A DNA stretch of 51,624 bases from Burkholderiaceae bacterium (lineage in GTDB: Bacteria > Pseudomonadota > Gammaproteobacteria > Burkholderiales > Burkholderiaceae): assembly GCA_030151165.1 (NCBI GenBank), contig JASLEM010000292.1, forward strand, positions 1-51,624, read 5' to 3'. The position numbers and the translations under genes are program-made. Positions within the stretch are counted from its first letter, which is position 1; each line of letters begins with the position of its first letter. Shown here piece after piece: positions 50,386 through 51,624 of the stretch. The notes beneath the pieces are model-generated. The model searched no databases and was not told where the DNA came from. It was given only the letters and a program-made list of their open reading frames with translations.

Positions 50386-51624
50386 TCAGTGAAAGTCCCT
50401 CGACTCGGTGCTCAGTCGACCCAACATCGGCGTCAGGTCATCGATGCGGCCGGCGACCAAAATCATCACGTCACCCTCCCGCTGCCAAGTACCGTGTACG
50501 CCCATGAGCCGTGACTTGAGCAACGCATCCCGCTGATGCTCGCGGATGGCCTTGCGCACAATGACCTGCACCGTGCCGGTCTCATCTTCGAGGCTCACGA
50601 AGATGATTCCTTTGGCGGTGTCGGGCTGCTGCCGAAGCGTCACGATGCCGCACGCGTGAGCAATGCGACCGTTCGGGTAGTCAGACAGTTCCGCCGCAGT
50701 CTTGAACCGCAGTTCAGTCAGCTTAGGCCGGAGCAGGGCGAGCGGGTGGCTACGTAGGGTCAGACCGGTGGACGAATAGTCCCACACGACCTCCTCACCT
50801 TCGGGCGCCTCGGGCAGCTCGAGGATGTCCTCGTTCACAGGGGCGTCGCGAAGCAGCTTCGGTGTCGACCGCAGCGCAGCGGCGTCCCACACCTGCTGGC
50901 GACGATGCCCACTCAGAGACATCAAGGCGTCTGCCGCGGCGAGCAGCTTCATCTCCGGCAAGTCTAGACCTGCGCGCCTGGCCAAATCTTCAGCGCTCTC
51001 GAACGGAGCTTCAGCTCGAGCCTCCACGATGCGCTCCGCAGACGTCTGCTTGAATCCAACGACCAAGCGCAGCCCGAGCCGAACAGCCGGAGGGTGGGGC
51101 AGGCCTTCCAGCGCGCAGTCCCACGCGCTATGCATCACGTCGACTCGGCGCACCTCGACGCCATGCCTGGCTGCGTCCTGTACCAGCTGCGAGGGGCTGT
51201 AGAAGCCCAAAGGTTGAGAGTTGAGCATCGCCGCCAGGAACTCGCCCGGGAAGTGACACTTGATGTAGCAGGACGCGTAGACGAGGAGGGCGAAGCTTGC
51301 TGCATGGCTCTCCGGGAAGCCGTACTCGGAGAACCCATGAATTTGCTGGAAGATGGACTCTGCAAATTCCTTCGTGTAGCCGCGCTCGGTCATGCCGTCG
51401 ACGATGCGGCCGTAGTACTTGTCCAGGCCGCCTTTGCGCTTCCAGGCGGCCATCGACCGACGCAGCTGGTCAGCCTCGCCAGGCGTGAACCCTGCGGCCA
51501 GGATGGCCACCTGCATGACCTGTTCCTGGAACACGGGCACACCGAGCGTTCTGCCGAGCGCCTCTTTCAGCGCCTCGCTGGGGTACTCGACCGGCTCTTT
51601 GCCTTGCCGGCGGTTCAGGTACGG
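50386..51624 (-). CDS. dnaE2: Error-prone DNA polymerase DnaE2/ImuC (5' part beyond window)
   Basis: The frame runs in from the right edge with no start, giving about 412 residues of a C-family polymerase. It opens with PYLNRRQGKEPVEYPSEALK and TLGVPVFQEQVMQVAILAAG, then FQQIHGFSEYGFPESHAASF, KCHFPGEFLAAMLNSQPLGF and VRLGLRLVVGFKQTSAERIV, all in the DnaE2 pattern, and ends with an OB-fold region (CGIVTLRQQPDTAKGIIFVS) and GRLSTESRDFH. DnaE2 does mutagenic lesion bypass with ImuA and ImuB, which should lie upstream, outside the window. Codon use is closer to the island than to the backbone. Confidence 0.93.
   Translation of the reverse strand, partial: PYLNRRQGKEPVEYPSEALKEALGRTLGVPVFQEQVMQVAILAAGFTPGEADQLRRSMAAWKRKGGLDKYYGRIVDGMTERGYTKEFAESIFQQIHGFSEYGFPESHAASFALLVYASCYIKCHFPGEFLAAMLNSQPLGFYSPSQLVQDAARHGVEVRRVDVMHSAWDCALEGLPHPPAVRLGLRLVVGFKQTSAERIVEARAEAPFESAEDLARRAGLDLPEMKLLAAADALMSLSGHRRQQVWDAAALRSTPKLLRDAPVNEDILELPEAPEGEEVVWDYSSTGLTLRSHPLALLRPKLTELRFKTAAELSDYPNGRIAHACGIVTLRQQPDTAKGIIFVSLEDETGTVQVIVRKAIREHQRDALLKSRLMGVHGTWQREGDVMILVAGRIDDLTPMLGRLSTESRDFH

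Noticed and set aside
37049..51624. Prophage
   Set aside because: Only one tail-like domain is seen, and it has a Sec signal; no capsid, terminase, portal or integrase genes.

Overview
The window is a contig fragment from a very GC-rich bacterium with strong third-position GC bias. The gene set (PaoABC-type aldehyde oxidoreductase, DedA-rhodanese fusion, FliA-type sigma factor, complete bufferin operon, ImuC/DnaE2) fits a betaproteobacterium, most likely a Burkholderiales member; that placement is inference from gene content and style. No rRNA, tRNA or CRISPR array was seen.

Bases 1-20,100 look like chromosomal backbone. They hold the end of an OmpR-type response regulator, thioredoxin 2, a catalase-family protein, a DedA-rhodanese fusion, an MFS drug exporter, a GAF histidine kinase, free-methionine-sulfoxide reductase, a LysR regulator divergent from a FliA-type sigma factor, a periplasmic aldehyde oxidoreductase (paoABC), a flavodoxin, a YciI protein, a BrkB membrane protein and a RecQ helicase. 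Next is a tight three-gene operon of histidine kinase, double-domain KaiC ATPase and single-domain receiver.

Bases 20,060-22,720 carry a complete bufABCD (bufferin) operon on the minus strand: a secreted cysteine peptide, its MNIO modifying enzyme, the partner protein and a DoxX membrane protein. A 2-hydroxyacid dehydrogenase and an Ala/Gly/Val-rich protein follow.

Bases 24,573-37,048 form a sugar regulon. Eight minus-strand genes run from deoC through an ALDH16-type aldehyde dehydrogenase, an RbsD/FucU mutarotase and a ribokinase to a four-gene ABC importer. DeoR and an FGGY pentulose kinase are divergent. Two tandem palindromes with TGTTA/TAACA half-sites lie in the divergent promoter region. 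Deoxyribose or a related sugar is the best guess for the substrate.

At base 37,049 the style changes abruptly: lower GC, looser codon bias and mostly unrecognised genes. Four copies of a 20-25 bp motif like the terminal repeats of IS21/Tn7-type transposons lie at 37,065-37,270. From there to the window end lies an accessory island. It contains an RTX protein with an HEXXH zinc motif and a small secreted partner, a secreted protein with a tail-collar-like C-terminus, and an operon of HAD, AbrB-type and unknown genes. That operon sits behind a sigma-70 promoter containing a perfect LexA box, so it appears SOS-controlled and leaderless. An XRE regulator and several unknown proteins follow, and then an SOS/plasmid-style group: Glyoxalase_8-domain protein, SRAP/YedK and error-prone polymerase DnaE2, the last cut by the window edge.
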